Shown in pieces: positions 1-8,086 of a stretch of DNA of 33,679 nucleotides. The stretch's first letter is position 1, and every line of letters begins with the position of its first letter. This DNA comes from Desulfurococcaceae archaeon (GTDB taxonomy: Archaea > Thermoproteota > Thermoprotei_A > Sulfolobales > Ignisphaeraceae). The DNA is taken from NCBI GenBank assembly GCA_020832925.1, contig JAJHRF010000018.1, positions 1-33,679 on the forward strand. The letters are read 5' to 3'. Made by a program: the position numbers and the translations under genes. The notes beneath the pieces are model-generated. The model did no database searches, was not told where the DNA came from, and saw only the letters and a list, made by a program, of their open reading frames with translations.

Positions 1-37
1 AGCATCGTAAGGCTTGAGAAATGATGTTATCCAGAAC

Positions 38-46
38 TTTATAAAC
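38..46 (+). promoter_or_regulatory. TATA box upstream of the C/D sRNA candidate
   Basis: The stretch tttataaac has the form of an archaeal TATA box. It predicts transcription starting near positions 65-72 on the plus strand. No plus-strand protein gene follows, but a C/D box RNA candidate begins about 15-20 bases downstream. Assignment is by sequence form and position only. Confidence 0.4.
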
Positions 47-83
47 ATAAAAATCTGTAATTCGAGTACAGTAATCTAGTATT

Positions 84-143
84 GTAATATGATGAGAGAG
101 CGATGGTCGGAGGAAAGGATGAAGAACTGTTCAACACTGATAT
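84..143 (+). ncRNA. candidate C/D box guide sRNA
   Basis: The sequence has the four-box layout of an archaeal 2'-O-methylation guide RNA. The C box ATGATGA is at 89-95, followed by 12 bases (96-107). A degenerate D' box CGGA is at 108-111, then a 4-base spacer. The C' box AGGATGA (one mismatch to RTGATGA) is at 116-122, followed by 14 bases (123-136). The D box CTGA is at 137-140. The A/T bases just outside the C and D boxes can form a short closing pairing. Box spacing and total size match archaeal C/D sRNAs, which bind L7Ae, Nop5 and fibrillarin. The guide stretches would be 96-107 and 123-136; I could not identify targets. D' deviates from CTGA at one position, so this is a good candidate rather than a certain call. 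Confidence 0.5.
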
Positions 144-176
144 ATTGTTCTCTCGATAAACATCCTTAATAGAGGT

Positions 177-198
177 ATACCTAGCTGTCTATAGGTAT
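177..198. repeat. 7-bp inverted repeat between the sRNA candidate and the RHH gene
   Basis: ATACCTA at 177-183 is the exact reverse complement of TAGGTAT at 192-198, separated by 8 bases. It sits between the plus-strand sRNA candidate and the 3' end of the minus-strand gene ending at 233. It could be a weak 3'-end hairpin or a chance repeat. Confidence 0.25.
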
Positions 199-232
199 CG
201 AAATAGACTTATACTTTAGTCTCAACTCTTAG

Positions 233-958
233 TTAATGCTTTCCCTCTTCATCCTCTTTTTCTCGCGATTCTATTTCTCTTCTTATAGATTCTTGAAGCT
301 CTTTAATCTTTTTCGCATGCTCAAGCGCTTTCTCTATCCATTCCTTACTAGCTTCGATACCTCTTCCAGTAAAGAATGCTACAGCTTCACTTCTACTCCT
401 AAATATACCTGCTTCAACAAGTTTATCAATGATCTCTAAATCTTTCTCCTTAATTCTTACAGAAACAACTTGTGTAACTCTTTTACTAACATCTTCAAGA
501 GCTTTCTCAACATCTTCAACGAATCTGTCTATGTACTTCATAACGTTGTCCATGGTTAGATTCATACCTTCAACAACACCTCTAAGAATGTGTTTAAACG
601 GTCTAAAGTCCAGCCATATCCAAACATATCCTCTCCCCCTAAAATCCCTGATCTTACTACCCATATCCTCAAGCCTATCTATTACCTCCTTAACACCATC
701 CCTTACATAGCTTGCAAGCTTACGTAACTCTTCTTCCCCAATATTGGATTTTTTAAGTTCTTCAACAAGATCATCTAATGTTCTTCTGATAGACCTCATA
801 GAGTCTAGAACTATGTCTCTCCAAACACGGTACGCTCTATATACATCTCCTTTCTCTAAATGCTCATCTATTTTCTTAGAAACATTATCTAGATCTTTCT
901 TAATACTGTTCAACAATTCATCGAATTTCTTCTTGAATTCTTCGGACATTGTATGCAC
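233..958 (-). CDS. coiled-coil protein with C-terminal ribbon-helix-helix domain
   Basis: A 241-residue protein rich in Lys, Glu and Arg. Residues 5-35, 55-100 and 130-160 look like long charged helices or coiled coils, interrupted by an aromatic segment (YVWIWLDFRPF, 111-121). Residues about 164-203 fit a CopG/Arc-type ribbon-helix-helix: a short strand (VVSVRIK), a helix, a turn with the RSRSEAV motif, and a second helix. A further charged helix runs to the C-terminus. Such domains bind DNA as dimers, so a DNA-associated role is likely, but the target is unknown. The frame opens with GTG at 958; an ATG three codons later (949) is equally possible. A TATA-like aatttataaatt lies near 980-991, which suggests a very short leader. 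It is separated from the next minus-strand gene by about 100 bases and appears to have its own promoter. Confidence 0.75.
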   Translation of the reverse strand: MHTMSEEFKKKFDELLNSIKKDLDNVSKKIDEHLEKGDVYRAYRVWRDIVLDSMRSIRRTLDDLVEELKKSNIGEEELRKLASYVRDGVKEVIDRLEDMGSKIRDFRGRGYVWIWLDFRPFKHILRGVVEGMNLTMDNVMKYIDRFVEDVEKALEDVSKRVTQVVSVRIKEKDLEIIDKLVEAGIFRSRSEAVAFFTGRGIEASKEWIEKALEHAKKIKELQESIRREIESREKEDEEGKH

Positions 959-1059
959 ATTACATAGTTACAGTATTACAATTTATAAATTTTTCTACTT
1001 ATATCTAGAATGAAGATATCATTTTGAACAAGGATGAATTACTAAAACTAGGTTAAGGA

Positions 1060-1683
1060 TTAATGTTTACCTCTTTTCTTTATGTAATATCTTAGCGCTG
1101 TCTCTATTATATCTCTTCTGTAGTACTCTATATCGAGAGTTTCCACTAATCTCTCTATCTCCTTAATTATATCGTCTACACCTGCTGTAGAGCTTAGTTC
1201 TCTATACGCTAGAGCAAATAGCGTTTCAGCTAATGACCATGGATAGAATATCCATACCCATTTCTCTAGTTTAACCGCGTAGTAGTCGGGTATTAGAGAA
1301 GATGTGGTTTTCAGATGCAGCACCGCTGTTCTTACTTCTATAGCTCCAAGCTTCTTCAATTCTTCTACAGCTTTTGCAAGCGTTTTACCTGTATCTGCAA
1401 CTTCATCAACTACAAGTACTTTTACACCTTGTAGTTTCCTTTGAGGTAGCTGATCTACTACGGGTATTCTGTATACCTCCTCAGCTATACCCCAGTGTTT
1501 AACTCTTATCGCATAAAACTCTTCAATTCCGAGTATATCGCTTAAAAGTAGAGCTGGAACAACTCCACCTCTTAGCACAGCTACTATAGCATCAGGTTCG
1601 AATCCTGATCGAGCTATATCTTTCGCTAATTTATAGCAAAGCTCTATCACATCTCTCCACGAAACATAGACTACCTCAACCAT
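1060..1683 (-). CDS. purine-type phosphoribosyltransferase
   Basis: A 207-residue cytosolic enzyme of the type I phosphoribosyltransferase fold. The PRPP-binding loop is clear: a hydrophobic strand, then DEVADTGKT at residues 93-101. An upstream VLRGG turn at 36-40 supplies the pyrophosphate-binding loop seen in this family. These enzymes join a purine base (hypoxanthine, guanine or xanthine) to PRPP for nucleotide salvage. The archaeal COG2236-like group has this length and often lacks a proven substrate, so I name only the class. The C-terminal 50 residues are helical and charged. The gene starts with ATG and lies about 110 bases downstream of elp3 on the same strand. The gap is A+T-rich, so separate transcription is possible. 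Confidence 0.8.
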   Translation of the reverse strand: MVEVVYVSWRDVIELCYKLAKDIARSGFEPDAIVAVLRGGVVPALLLSDILGIEEFYAIRVKHWGIAEEVYRIPVVDQLPQRKLQGVKVLVVDEVADTGKTLAKAVEELKKLGAIEVRTAVLHLKTTSSLIPDYYAVKLEKWVWIFYPWSLAETLFALAYRELSSTAGVDDIIKEIERLVETLDIEYYRRDIIETALRYYIKKRGKH

Positions 1684-1792
1684 AGTTTCACTCTTCTAGA
1701 GTTTTGATAACTACAAGATTTACAACAAAGATATAGATTTTTAATTAATCATTTAAATAGATGTTGTAACTACATGAAGCTTTCTACATAGG

Positions 1793-3340
1793 TTATACGT
1801 TATACAGAAGCTTCATCATGTAGGGCGAGTCTTGAGGTCTCGTATAACCATGTTTTCTATAGTATTCTCTCGCACCTACTCCTGACAACACTAGTATTTT
1901 GTTACAGCTAAATTCATAACGAGTTATTTCTTCAGCTGTTTTGAGAAGCTTGGATCCCCATCCCTTATGTTGCCACCCCTCGTCTACGTAATCCCCTATA
2001 GGTATCTGCGGTCCATAGACATGGAGTTCTCTAACAATAGCTGTCCTACTATCTACTTCAGGTCTATGTGCATATTCTGATGGTATTCTAAGCCTTAGTA
2101 TCCCTACCAATACGTTGTTTTCTGGATCCTCTGCTGCTAGAAATACTTCTACACCTTTACTTGCTTCGTAAACATCTTTAGTGATGACTATTTTCGTTGG
2201 GTATACACCTCTATACATAGCTTGTCTACCAACTTCTCTAAACCTTATCTCGTTGATCTTTATACCCATCTCCATAACTTTCTTTTCAACAAGCTCACGT
2301 AGATTAGCTTTCTTAGGGCCTGCTACAATAATGTCTGCTGGTATATCTCTTTGAATTCTTATAATTCTTACCCACTTAGGTATATACCTATACATCTTCG
2401 CTATAAGCTCAACAGTTTCTTCATCAGTTAAAGCTCTATACTCACCTCTTCTCCACATCTCGTAGAGCTTTGTACCCTCAATTACAAGTGTTGGGTATAT
2501 CTTAAGCATATCAGGTCTGAAATCGGGATTCTCAAAAAGTTCACGAACCATCTCGAGATCTCTATCAGGGTCAGAACCAGGTAGACCAAGCATTATATGG
2601 TACCCAACTTTGAATCCAGCATCTTTCAAAATCCTTGTAGCTTCTATAGACTCTTTAACTCCATGACCTCTCCCAACAGCTCTAAGAACATCATCATAAA
2701 TGCTCTGTACCCCGATCTCAACTTTTGTAGCTCCAAACCTAAGCATATTATCTACGTGATGTTCTTTACACCAATCAGGTCTTGTCTCGATAGTTAAACC
2801 CACTACCCTAATACGCGCTGTCTCATTCCTTAGCTGAGCTTCTTCAAGAGATGGTAGCACCTCTGATCTTGGCTCTGGATATCTATTAACAGCTTCATAG
2901 ATATTCGTTATAAACCACTCCTGGTAATCAAGAGGCATAGCCGTAAACGTACCTCCCATCACCACAATATCAACTTTACTCAACACATGCCCTAAGAACT
3001 CATATTGTTTCAACCTTAGCTGAACTTGTTGATAAGGATCAAACCCTGTTTGAAGAGCTCTCATAAGAGCAGGTTCATTACCTATATAGCTTTGAGGAGT
3101 ACCATACTCCGGACCACCAGGACAGTATACGCATTTCCCATGAGGACATGGGTAAGGCTTCGTCATAACAGCTACTACTATAACCCCGGATAGCATTCTC
3201 GTAGGTCTTTTAACACGCGTTAAAGATTTCAACGACATGCTAAACGTCCTCGAAACCCCAAGGTTATCTAAGGTACGGTAGCCTTTCGTTCTAATACACT
3301 GTTTCTCAAAGCTTAATACTATTACTATAAATCGATTCAC
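1793..3340 (-). CDS. elp3: Elp3 tRNA uridine(34) acetyltransferase, radical SAM and GNAT
   Basis: Elp3 modifies U34 of tRNA anticodons using S-adenosylmethionine and acetyl-CoA. The radical SAM half starts with CPHGKCVYCPGG, giving cysteines at 65, 70 and 73 of the longest frame, followed by typical elements such as VVMGGTFTA and VGLTIETRPDWC. The C-terminal quarter is a GNAT acetyltransferase domain with the acetyl-CoA loop in QHKGWGSKLL and the conserved YYRKHGY near the end. The longest frame gives 515 residues from a GTG at 3340. The first recognisable family sequence (RPTRMLSGV) is preceded by only about 45 residues, and an ATG at 3238 (MSLKSLTRV) would give 481 residues. Many Elp3 proteins have a longer helical N-terminus. 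A TATA-like ctataaatta near 3388-3398 could drive it. Confidence 0.93.
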   Translation of the reverse strand: MNRFIVIVLSFEKQCIRTKGYRTLDNLGVSRTFSMSLKSLTRVKRPTRMLSGVIVVAVMTKPYPCPHGKCVYCPGGPEYGTPQSYIGNEPALMRALQTGFDPYQQVQLRLKQYEFLGHVLSKVDIVVMGGTFTAMPLDYQEWFITNIYEAVNRYPEPRSEVLPSLEEAQLRNETARIRVVGLTIETRPDWCKEHHVDNMLRFGATKVEIGVQSIYDDVLRAVGRGHGVKESIEATRILKDAGFKVGYHIMLGLPGSDPDRDLEMVRELFENPDFRPDMLKIYPTLVIEGTKLYEMWRRGEYRALTDEETVELIAKMYRYIPKWVRIIRIQRDIPADIIVAGPKKANLRELVEKKVMEMGIKINEIRFREVGRQAMYRGVYPTKIVITKDVYEASKGVEVFLAAEDPENNVLVGILRLRIPSEYAHRPEVDSRTAIVRELHVYGPQIPIGDYVDEGWQHKGWGSKLLKTAEEITRYEFSCNKILVLSGVGAREYYRKHGYTRPQDSPYMMKLLYNV

Positions 3341-3561
3341 TATGAAGAGCTCGTGATCCTCAAAAATATAGGTGATGGAGTTGATGTAATTTATAGCTAT
3401 GAAGTATTAAAGGTTTGAAATTCTATTATTAAGATTGGTAAAATCATTAAGGGGTATGATTTGACGTGGTAAATATGGCAAAATTCTCGCTTAAGCATAT
3501 GTGTATTCAAGTTATTCTCTACATATGTAGAGTGCTTGAAGATGTTTAGATGTATTTAAGT

Positions 3562-4050
3562 CTATTCTTCTGTATGTATATCATGGTAGAACCCTACTTC
3601 GTATCCTTTGATTAGGGGTTTTACTTTATACCCAAATAGAGATTCAACAATTTTAGGTAGAACATCTTTAAAGATCTGGTGAATATTCTCATTGTTTACA
3701 GGTATTAGCATCCCTATCTCTTCAAATCCTCCGTAAAGATACCCCCCACATTCATGTAAAAGGTTTATAACTTTATCCAGTTCTAGATCTTTTGCTTTAT
3801 CTTTCTTAAGCTGTATCGTTATAGCTATAGGCTCTAATTCTTCTACAGAAATCAGATATCTTAAGTAGAGAAAAGCCTCAACCCCTGGCCCTAGATCTAT
3901 CTTCAAGCTCATAGAGTTTAACCCGAGGATCCTCATCCCCTCTACCCCCGCAAAGAGGTCGAAAACTTCGATATCTATATATTCATGGAGTTTCTCAATC
4001 AGTTCTTCGATCTTCAACAATGATGCCCTTGCAGTAGTTCTGTACATCAT
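3562..4050 (-). CDS. conserved-looking hypothetical protein
   Basis: A 162-residue acidic protein with no signal peptide, membrane segment or zinc motif. It alternates short hydrophobic strands and helices (for example SMSLKIDLGPGVEAFLYLRY), as expected of a small soluble alpha/beta domain. I do not recognise the family. It is divergent from gatC, with a shared spacer of about 65 bases carrying TATA-like elements for both directions. The downstream elp3 gene is 220 bases away, so it is probably a single-gene unit. The start is the first of two adjacent ATG codons. Confidence 0.6.
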   Translation of the reverse strand: MMYRTTARASLLKIEELIEKLHEYIDIEVFDLFAGVEGMRILGLNSMSLKIDLGPGVEAFLYLRYLISVEELEPIAITIQLKKDKAKDLELDKVINLLHECGGYLYGGFEEIGMLIPVNNENIHQIFKDVLPKIVESLFGYKVKPLIKGYEVGFYHDIHTEE

Positions 4051-4072
4051 TACTGCTTTTTATTTTAATTAC

Positions 4073-4080
4073 GTTTATAA
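4073..4080 (+). promoter_or_regulatory. TATA box of the gatCAB operon
   Basis: The sequence gtttataa lies 37-44 bases before the gatC ATG, predicting a transcription start near 4100. The Shine-Dalgarno sequence GAGGAG at 4105-4110 would then sit in a short leader just before the ATG at 4117. A second TATA-like stretch at 4083-4092 would exclude the ribosome-binding site, so the upstream one is preferred. Confidence 0.45.
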
Positions 4081-4116
4081 TCTTTATAATACTTAGTAGA
4101 AGTTGAGGAGATTTAG

Positions 4117-4407
4117 ATGAGTAAAGATATTATAGAGTATCTCGAGAGATTAGCACTTATATCGTTTACTCGTGAAGAAAGAGAGAAGCTTATTAAAGAA
4201 CTCAATAAAATTATTGAGATGTTTAACCTTATAAATAGTGTTGAAGGTCTCGATAAATGGGAACCTCTATACCATGTACACGATATTCCTTTAACTTTAC
4301 GTGAAGACGATGTTGTTGAAGGAATAGATTCGGAGAGATCTATACTTAAAGATAATGCTATACTTGTCGAAGGGTATGTTAAAGCCCCTAAGACTGTGAC
4401 TGAGTGA
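4117..4407 (+). CDS. gatC: aspartyl/glutamyl-tRNA amidotransferase subunit C
   Basis: A 96-residue protein matching the small GatC subunit in length and in its helical N-terminus (a helical stretch around IEYLERLALISFTREE), followed by the extended segment around LREDDV that wraps between GatA and GatB. GatC stabilises the heterotrimer that converts misacylated Asp-tRNA(Asn) or Glu-tRNA(Gln) to the correct amide form. In archaea, where GatDE handles Gln, the main substrate is usually Asp-tRNA(Asn). A GAGGAG ribosome-binding site lies 7 bases upstream of the ATG. The stop overlaps the start region of gatA, so the genes are probably translationally coupled. Confidence 0.9.
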   Translation: MSKDIIEYLERLALISFTREEREKLIKELNKIIEMFNLINSVEGLDKWEPLYHVHDIPLTLREDDVVEGIDSERSILKDNAILVEGYVKAPKTVTE

Positions 4408-5879
4408 GGTTAATGAACTTCATAGCTGCTCCTATGTATAAACTTCTAGATGAATTTAACACAAATCCCGATCTTGTTGTCGATTACTTGAGCAAGTTGT
4501 ACGATAGGATTGCTAAAGTTGAAGAGAAGGTGAAAGCATTTATCACGCTAAGACCTTTTAACGATGTTCTTAACGAGGTAGAGTCCTTGATAAGAATTAG
4601 GAAAAGCTCTAGAAATAGTATGGCGTTGTTTGGTATAGCTGTAGCTATTAAGGATAACATATCTACGAAAGGTTTGAGAACTACTTGTGCATCTAGAATA
4701 CTCGAAAACTACATACCTCCATACGATGCAACGGTTATAGCTAAGCTGAAATCGGAGGGAGCTATAATAATAGGTAAAACTAATATGGATGAATTCGCTA
4801 TGGGGTCTACAACAGAGACTAGCGCTTTCTTTGCAACAAGAAATCCCTGGGATTTAACTAGATCTCCTGGAGGATCTTCAGGTGGAAGTGCCGCTGCTCT
4901 AGCTGCAGGAGAAGCTACTGTTGCGTTGGGGAGTGATACAGGGGGATCTATAAGGAATCCTGCGGCTTTCACCGCAATTTTTGGACTTAAACCTACTTAC
5001 GGTTTAGTCAGTAGGTACGGACTTATAGCGTATGCTAGTAGTCTTGACCAGATAGGGCCTATGGCTAGGAATACAGATGACCTGGCTCTACTTCTAAACG
5101 TTATAGCTGGGTACGATCCTAAAGACTCGACATCGATAAACATACCGTTGCCCAACTTCTATAAAGCTATGTATGATACATACTACAGAGAGCCACGATT
5201 AAAAATAGCTATAGCTAGAGAACTCTTCGAATATTCGGAAGATCCTGTGAAAAACATGTCCTATAAATCCGTTGACGTGTTATGTAGTTACCATGAGTGT
5301 CGCGAGATAAGTATACCCTATGCTAAGCATAGTGTAGCCGCGTACTACATAATCAGTATGGCTGAAGCAGGGTCTAATCTAGCTAGATACGATGGTGTGA
5401 GATACGGACTTAAAGTAAACTTTGATAACAGGAACTGGGTAGAAGTCTATAAAGAAGTTAGAACTAGAGGCTTTGGTTACGAAGTTAAGAAGAGAATCGC
5501 ATTAGGAGCGTATATCCTTAGCACAGGTTACTGGGATATGTATTACCTTAAAGCGTTGAGGTTTAGGAGGATGCTGAAAGAAGAATTCAACAAGATATTC
5601 AAGGAATTCGACGCTATAGTAAGTCCGACAATGCCCATATTACCACCTAAGCTAGGCGAGTTGATAGCTGACCCTATCAAGATGTACTACAGCGATGTGA
5701 ATACAGTTATAGCTAACCTCATAGGGGCTCCAGCTATAAGTATACCGATAGGGTTTGTCAACGGTTTACCTGTAGGGCTACAGGTTATGGTGAGACATTT
5801 CAACGAGGTGACAGCTCTATACATCTCTAAATTTCTTGAAGATAAACTGAAACTCCGAGACCTTATCGCGTTGGTGTAG
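4404..5879 (+). CDS. gatA: aspartyl/glutamyl-tRNA amidotransferase subunit A
   Basis: The glutaminase/amidase subunit of GatCAB, an amidase-signature enzyme of 491 residues, normal for the family. The Ser-cisSer-Lys triad is intact: Lys83 in VAIKDNIS, Ser158 in SPGGSSGGSAAA and nucleophilic Ser182 in GSDTGGSIRNPA. The spacing between these residues is the usual 75 and 24. It releases ammonia from glutamine and channels it to GatB. The frame can start at GTG 4404, overlapping the gatC stop by 4 bases, or at ATG 4413. The GAGGT motif lies between the two, so the choice is unresolved. gatB follows after 4 bases. Confidence 0.97.
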   Translation: MRLMNFIAAPMYKLLDEFNTNPDLVVDYLSKLYDRIAKVEEKVKAFITLRPFNDVLNEVESLIRIRKSSRNSMALFGIAVAIKDNISTKGLRTTCASRILENYIPPYDATVIAKLKSEGAIIIGKTNMDEFAMGSTTETSAFFATRNPWDLTRSPGGSSGGSAAALAAGEATVALGSDTGGSIRNPAAFTAIFGLKPTYGLVSRYGLIAYASSLDQIGPMARNTDDLALLLNVIAGYDPKDSTSINIPLPNFYKAMYDTYYREPRLKIAIARELFEYSEDPVKNMSYKSVDVLCSYHECREISIPYAKHSVAAYYIISMAEAGSNLARYDGVRYGLKVNFDNRNWVEVYKEVRTRGFGYEVKKRIALGAYILSTGYWDMYYLKALRFRRMLKEEFNKIFKEFDAIVSPTMPILPPKLGELIADPIKMYYSDVNTVIANLIGAPAISIPIGFVNGLPVGLQVMVRHFNEVTALYISKFLEDKLKLRDLIALV

Positions 5880-5883
5880 CTCT

Positions 5884-7335
5884 ATGAGTTCTATACCTGA
5901 GGTAAAGATAGGGCTTGAAATACACGTCCAATTAACATCGTTAAAAACTAAGCTATTCTGTCCTACACCAAGTAACTACAGAGGAGAAGAGCCTAATACC
6001 TATGTATGTCCTGTGTGTCTAGGATTACCAGGAACTCTCCCTGTAGTCAATAAGAAAGCTATTGAGTATGCAATAGCATTAGCACTAGCTTTAAACTGTG
6101 AAATAAATGATAAACTTGTTTTTGTACGAAAACACTACTTCTACCCAGATCTGCCGAAGAATTACCAGATAAGTCAATACGATGGACCTGGATTCTCGTC
6201 TATTGCTAGAAATGGATATGTAAAGATATTCGTCGATGGAAAGTCGAAGATCGTTAGAATTAGAAGAATAAACATAGAGGAAGACCCTGGTAAAATCCAC
6301 TACATTGGAAGTATAGAGACAAGCCCTTACAGCTTGGTAGACTACAATAGATCAGGTATAGCATTACTAGAAATAGTGACAGAACCAGATATAGAGAGTC
6401 CTAAAGAAGCAAGAGCATTTCTAGATAAACTCATAGCAATACTTGAATACCTAGGGATTACCGATACATCACGTGAAGGTGCTTTCAGAGTTGATGCAAA
6501 TATCTCTGTAGCTGGTGGTAGTAGGGTTGAAATTAAGAATATCGGATCTATAAAAGAAGTTGAGAAAGCTCTTACCTACGAGATTATAAGACAGAAAAAT
6601 ATAGTTGGAAAAGGTGGTGAGGTGAAGAGAGAAACAAGACACTGGGATAGTTCGAAAGGGGTAACAGTTCCATTAAGATCTAAAGAATTTGAGGAAGATT
6701 ATAGATACTTCCCAGATCCCGATCTACCGCCGATGATAATAACGAAGACGTTCATAGAATCGGTAGCTAAGAGCTTGCCTGAACTCCCTGATTCACGGAT
6801 AGAAAGGTTTATCAAACAGTATGAACTCGATGAGTATAGAGCTACAGTATTAGTATTAATTAAGTGGTTAGCTGATTTCTTTGAAGAATGTGCTAAACTC
6901 TACAATAATTACAAGAAGTTAGCTGATTTACTTATAACAGATTTCCTAAGATGGGTAAAAGAGTTCAACTTAAGTCCACGAGAGTTAAAGGTTCAATCTA
7001 TACATATTGTCAAACTCCTTCAATATCTAGATAAAGGAGTTATATCGATAAAGATGCTGAAAGAATCTCTACCTCGAATAGTTAAGGAAGGTATAGATAT
7101 AGATAAGCTTGTTGCCGAAGGTTATACAAAACTAGACGATGAAATAGTGATCGAGAAGATAGTTAGAGAAGTTATGGCGGAGAACCCGAAAGCTGTGAAA
7201 GACGCGCTTGAAAATCCAAAAGCTGTGAACTACTTAGTGGGTATGGTTATGAAGAAAACACGTGGACGTGCTGATCCCAATAAAACTGTTGAGATAATAA
7301 AGAGGTTACTAGATGAAATAAGGAAAAAGTCATAG
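5884..7335 (+). CDS. gatB: aspartyl/glutamyl-tRNA amidotransferase subunit B
   Basis: The tRNA-binding, kinase-like subunit of GatCAB, 483 residues. The N-terminus has the family hallmarks VKIGLEIHVQL, CPVCLGLPGTLP and the KHYFYPDLPKNYQISQYD block that forms the ATP-dependent activating site. A central DYNRSGIALLEIVTEPD block follows, and the last 130 residues are a helical YqeY-like tail ending in MKKTRGRADPNK. The enzyme phosphorylates the side chain of Asp- or Glu-tRNA before amidation. It is the last gene of the gatCAB operon. A gap of almost 400 bases follows before the convergent minus-strand operon. Confidence 0.97.
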   Translation: MSSIPEVKIGLEIHVQLTSLKTKLFCPTPSNYRGEEPNTYVCPVCLGLPGTLPVVNKKAIEYAIALALALNCEINDKLVFVRKHYFYPDLPKNYQISQYDGPGFSSIARNGYVKIFVDGKSKIVRIRRINIEEDPGKIHYIGSIETSPYSLVDYNRSGIALLEIVTEPDIESPKEARAFLDKLIAILEYLGITDTSREGAFRVDANISVAGGSRVEIKNIGSIKEVEKALTYEIIRQKNIVGKGGEVKRETRHWDSSKGVTVPLRSKEFEEDYRYFPDPDLPPMIITKTFIESVAKSLPELPDSRIERFIKQYELDEYRATVLVLIKWLADFFEECAKLYNNYKKLADLLITDFLRWVKEFNLSPRELKVQSIHIVKLLQYLDKGVISIKMLKESLPRIVKEGIDIDKLVAEGYTKLDDEIVIEKIVREVMAENPKAVKDALENPKAVNYLVGMVMKKTRGRADPNKTVEIIKRLLDEIRKKS

Positions 7336-7729
7336 CGTGGGTTTAACATCATCTGTCAGCACTTAAAACCGTAATCATCCCCTAACAGAGTATAGATATA
7401 TAGCTTTAAAACTTTAATGTTTTGAAGATTCTTTATCGGTTGTAATCAGTTTTAACTGTTGGTTGTACAATAGTTTTGATAATTATAAGATGGCAAGTTT
7501 TATGCTATAATTACCTCTTGGCGCTGGTGGAGAGTTTGTATGGTTCTTGGAGGCAAAGCTAACGTATTAAGATAAGAAAAGAAAGATGTGATGTGGATAC
7601 AGGGTATTAAGGTCGCCAAATGAAGTAGAGATGAAGCTATGGAGAAGATGTTATGGTTTAATCACAGTTAATTAAAACTAATTACAAAACTTAATGTCTA
7701 CGAGAAACGATTGATAATATCGTAGATTA
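7336..7729. other. 394-base spacer between convergent operons; possible gene remnant
   Basis: No intact gene is visible. The region separates the ends of the gatCAB operon and the large minus-strand operon. On the plus strand, starting with an ATG at 7502, broken reading frames give ML-stop-LPLGAGGE and then, in another frame, RVCMVLGGKANVL. Together these resemble the N-terminus of archaeal beta-CASP/RNase J-type nucleases. Nothing recognisable follows. I found no tRNA, C/D box set or long repeat here. Confidence 0.3.
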
Positions 7730-8086
7730 TTAATTTGATTCTGTATAGACCTTGTTTAACGATAATGCTTTTAATACTGTGTATCTAGCCTTAGCTTTTG
7801 TGAATATATTTGCTGCTTCGTTTACAGCTTTCAGTATATCTTTATCGTTTATCTCTTCTATTGATATATGTTTTAGCTCTAGATTCTTACAAACATTGTA
7901 TTCTGATACTATGTAGTTAACTTCTGCTAATAACCCCTTTCCACGTTTCAAAACCTCACTTAGTTCTACACAGTTATTATAGAATGCTACTCCTTCTATT
8001 CCAGCGAAACCCCTGATAACTATTGCTATAATATAGTTATCGAATTCCATTAACAATAATAATCTAGCTTCTTTCTTTATATTCAT
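7730..8086 (-). CDS. small hypothetical protein downstream of rpoL
   Basis: A 118-residue protein that I do not recognise. The first half alternates strands and short helices (LLLMEFDNYIIAIVIRG), and the second half is helical with Lys/Ala-rich sequence. It has no signal peptide and no zinc motif. Its start overlaps the 3' end of rpoL by 23 bases, and it is the last gene of the minus-strand operon that begins at aIF5A. Co-transcription with rpoL and the Csl4 group is therefore likely. Being cotranscribed and overlapping supports a real gene; the function is open. Confidence 0.65.
   Translation of the reverse strand: MNIKKEARLLLLMEFDNYIIAIVIRGFAGIEGVAFYNNCVELSEVLKRGKGLLAEVNYIVSEYNVCKNLELKHISIEEINDKDILKAVNEAANIFTKAKARYTVLKALSLNKVYTESN

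Noticed and set aside
7336-7360. Possible C/D box elements in the spacer after gatB (catcatctgtcag)
   Set aside because: On the minus strand the D-like CTGA comes before the C-like box, which is the wrong order.
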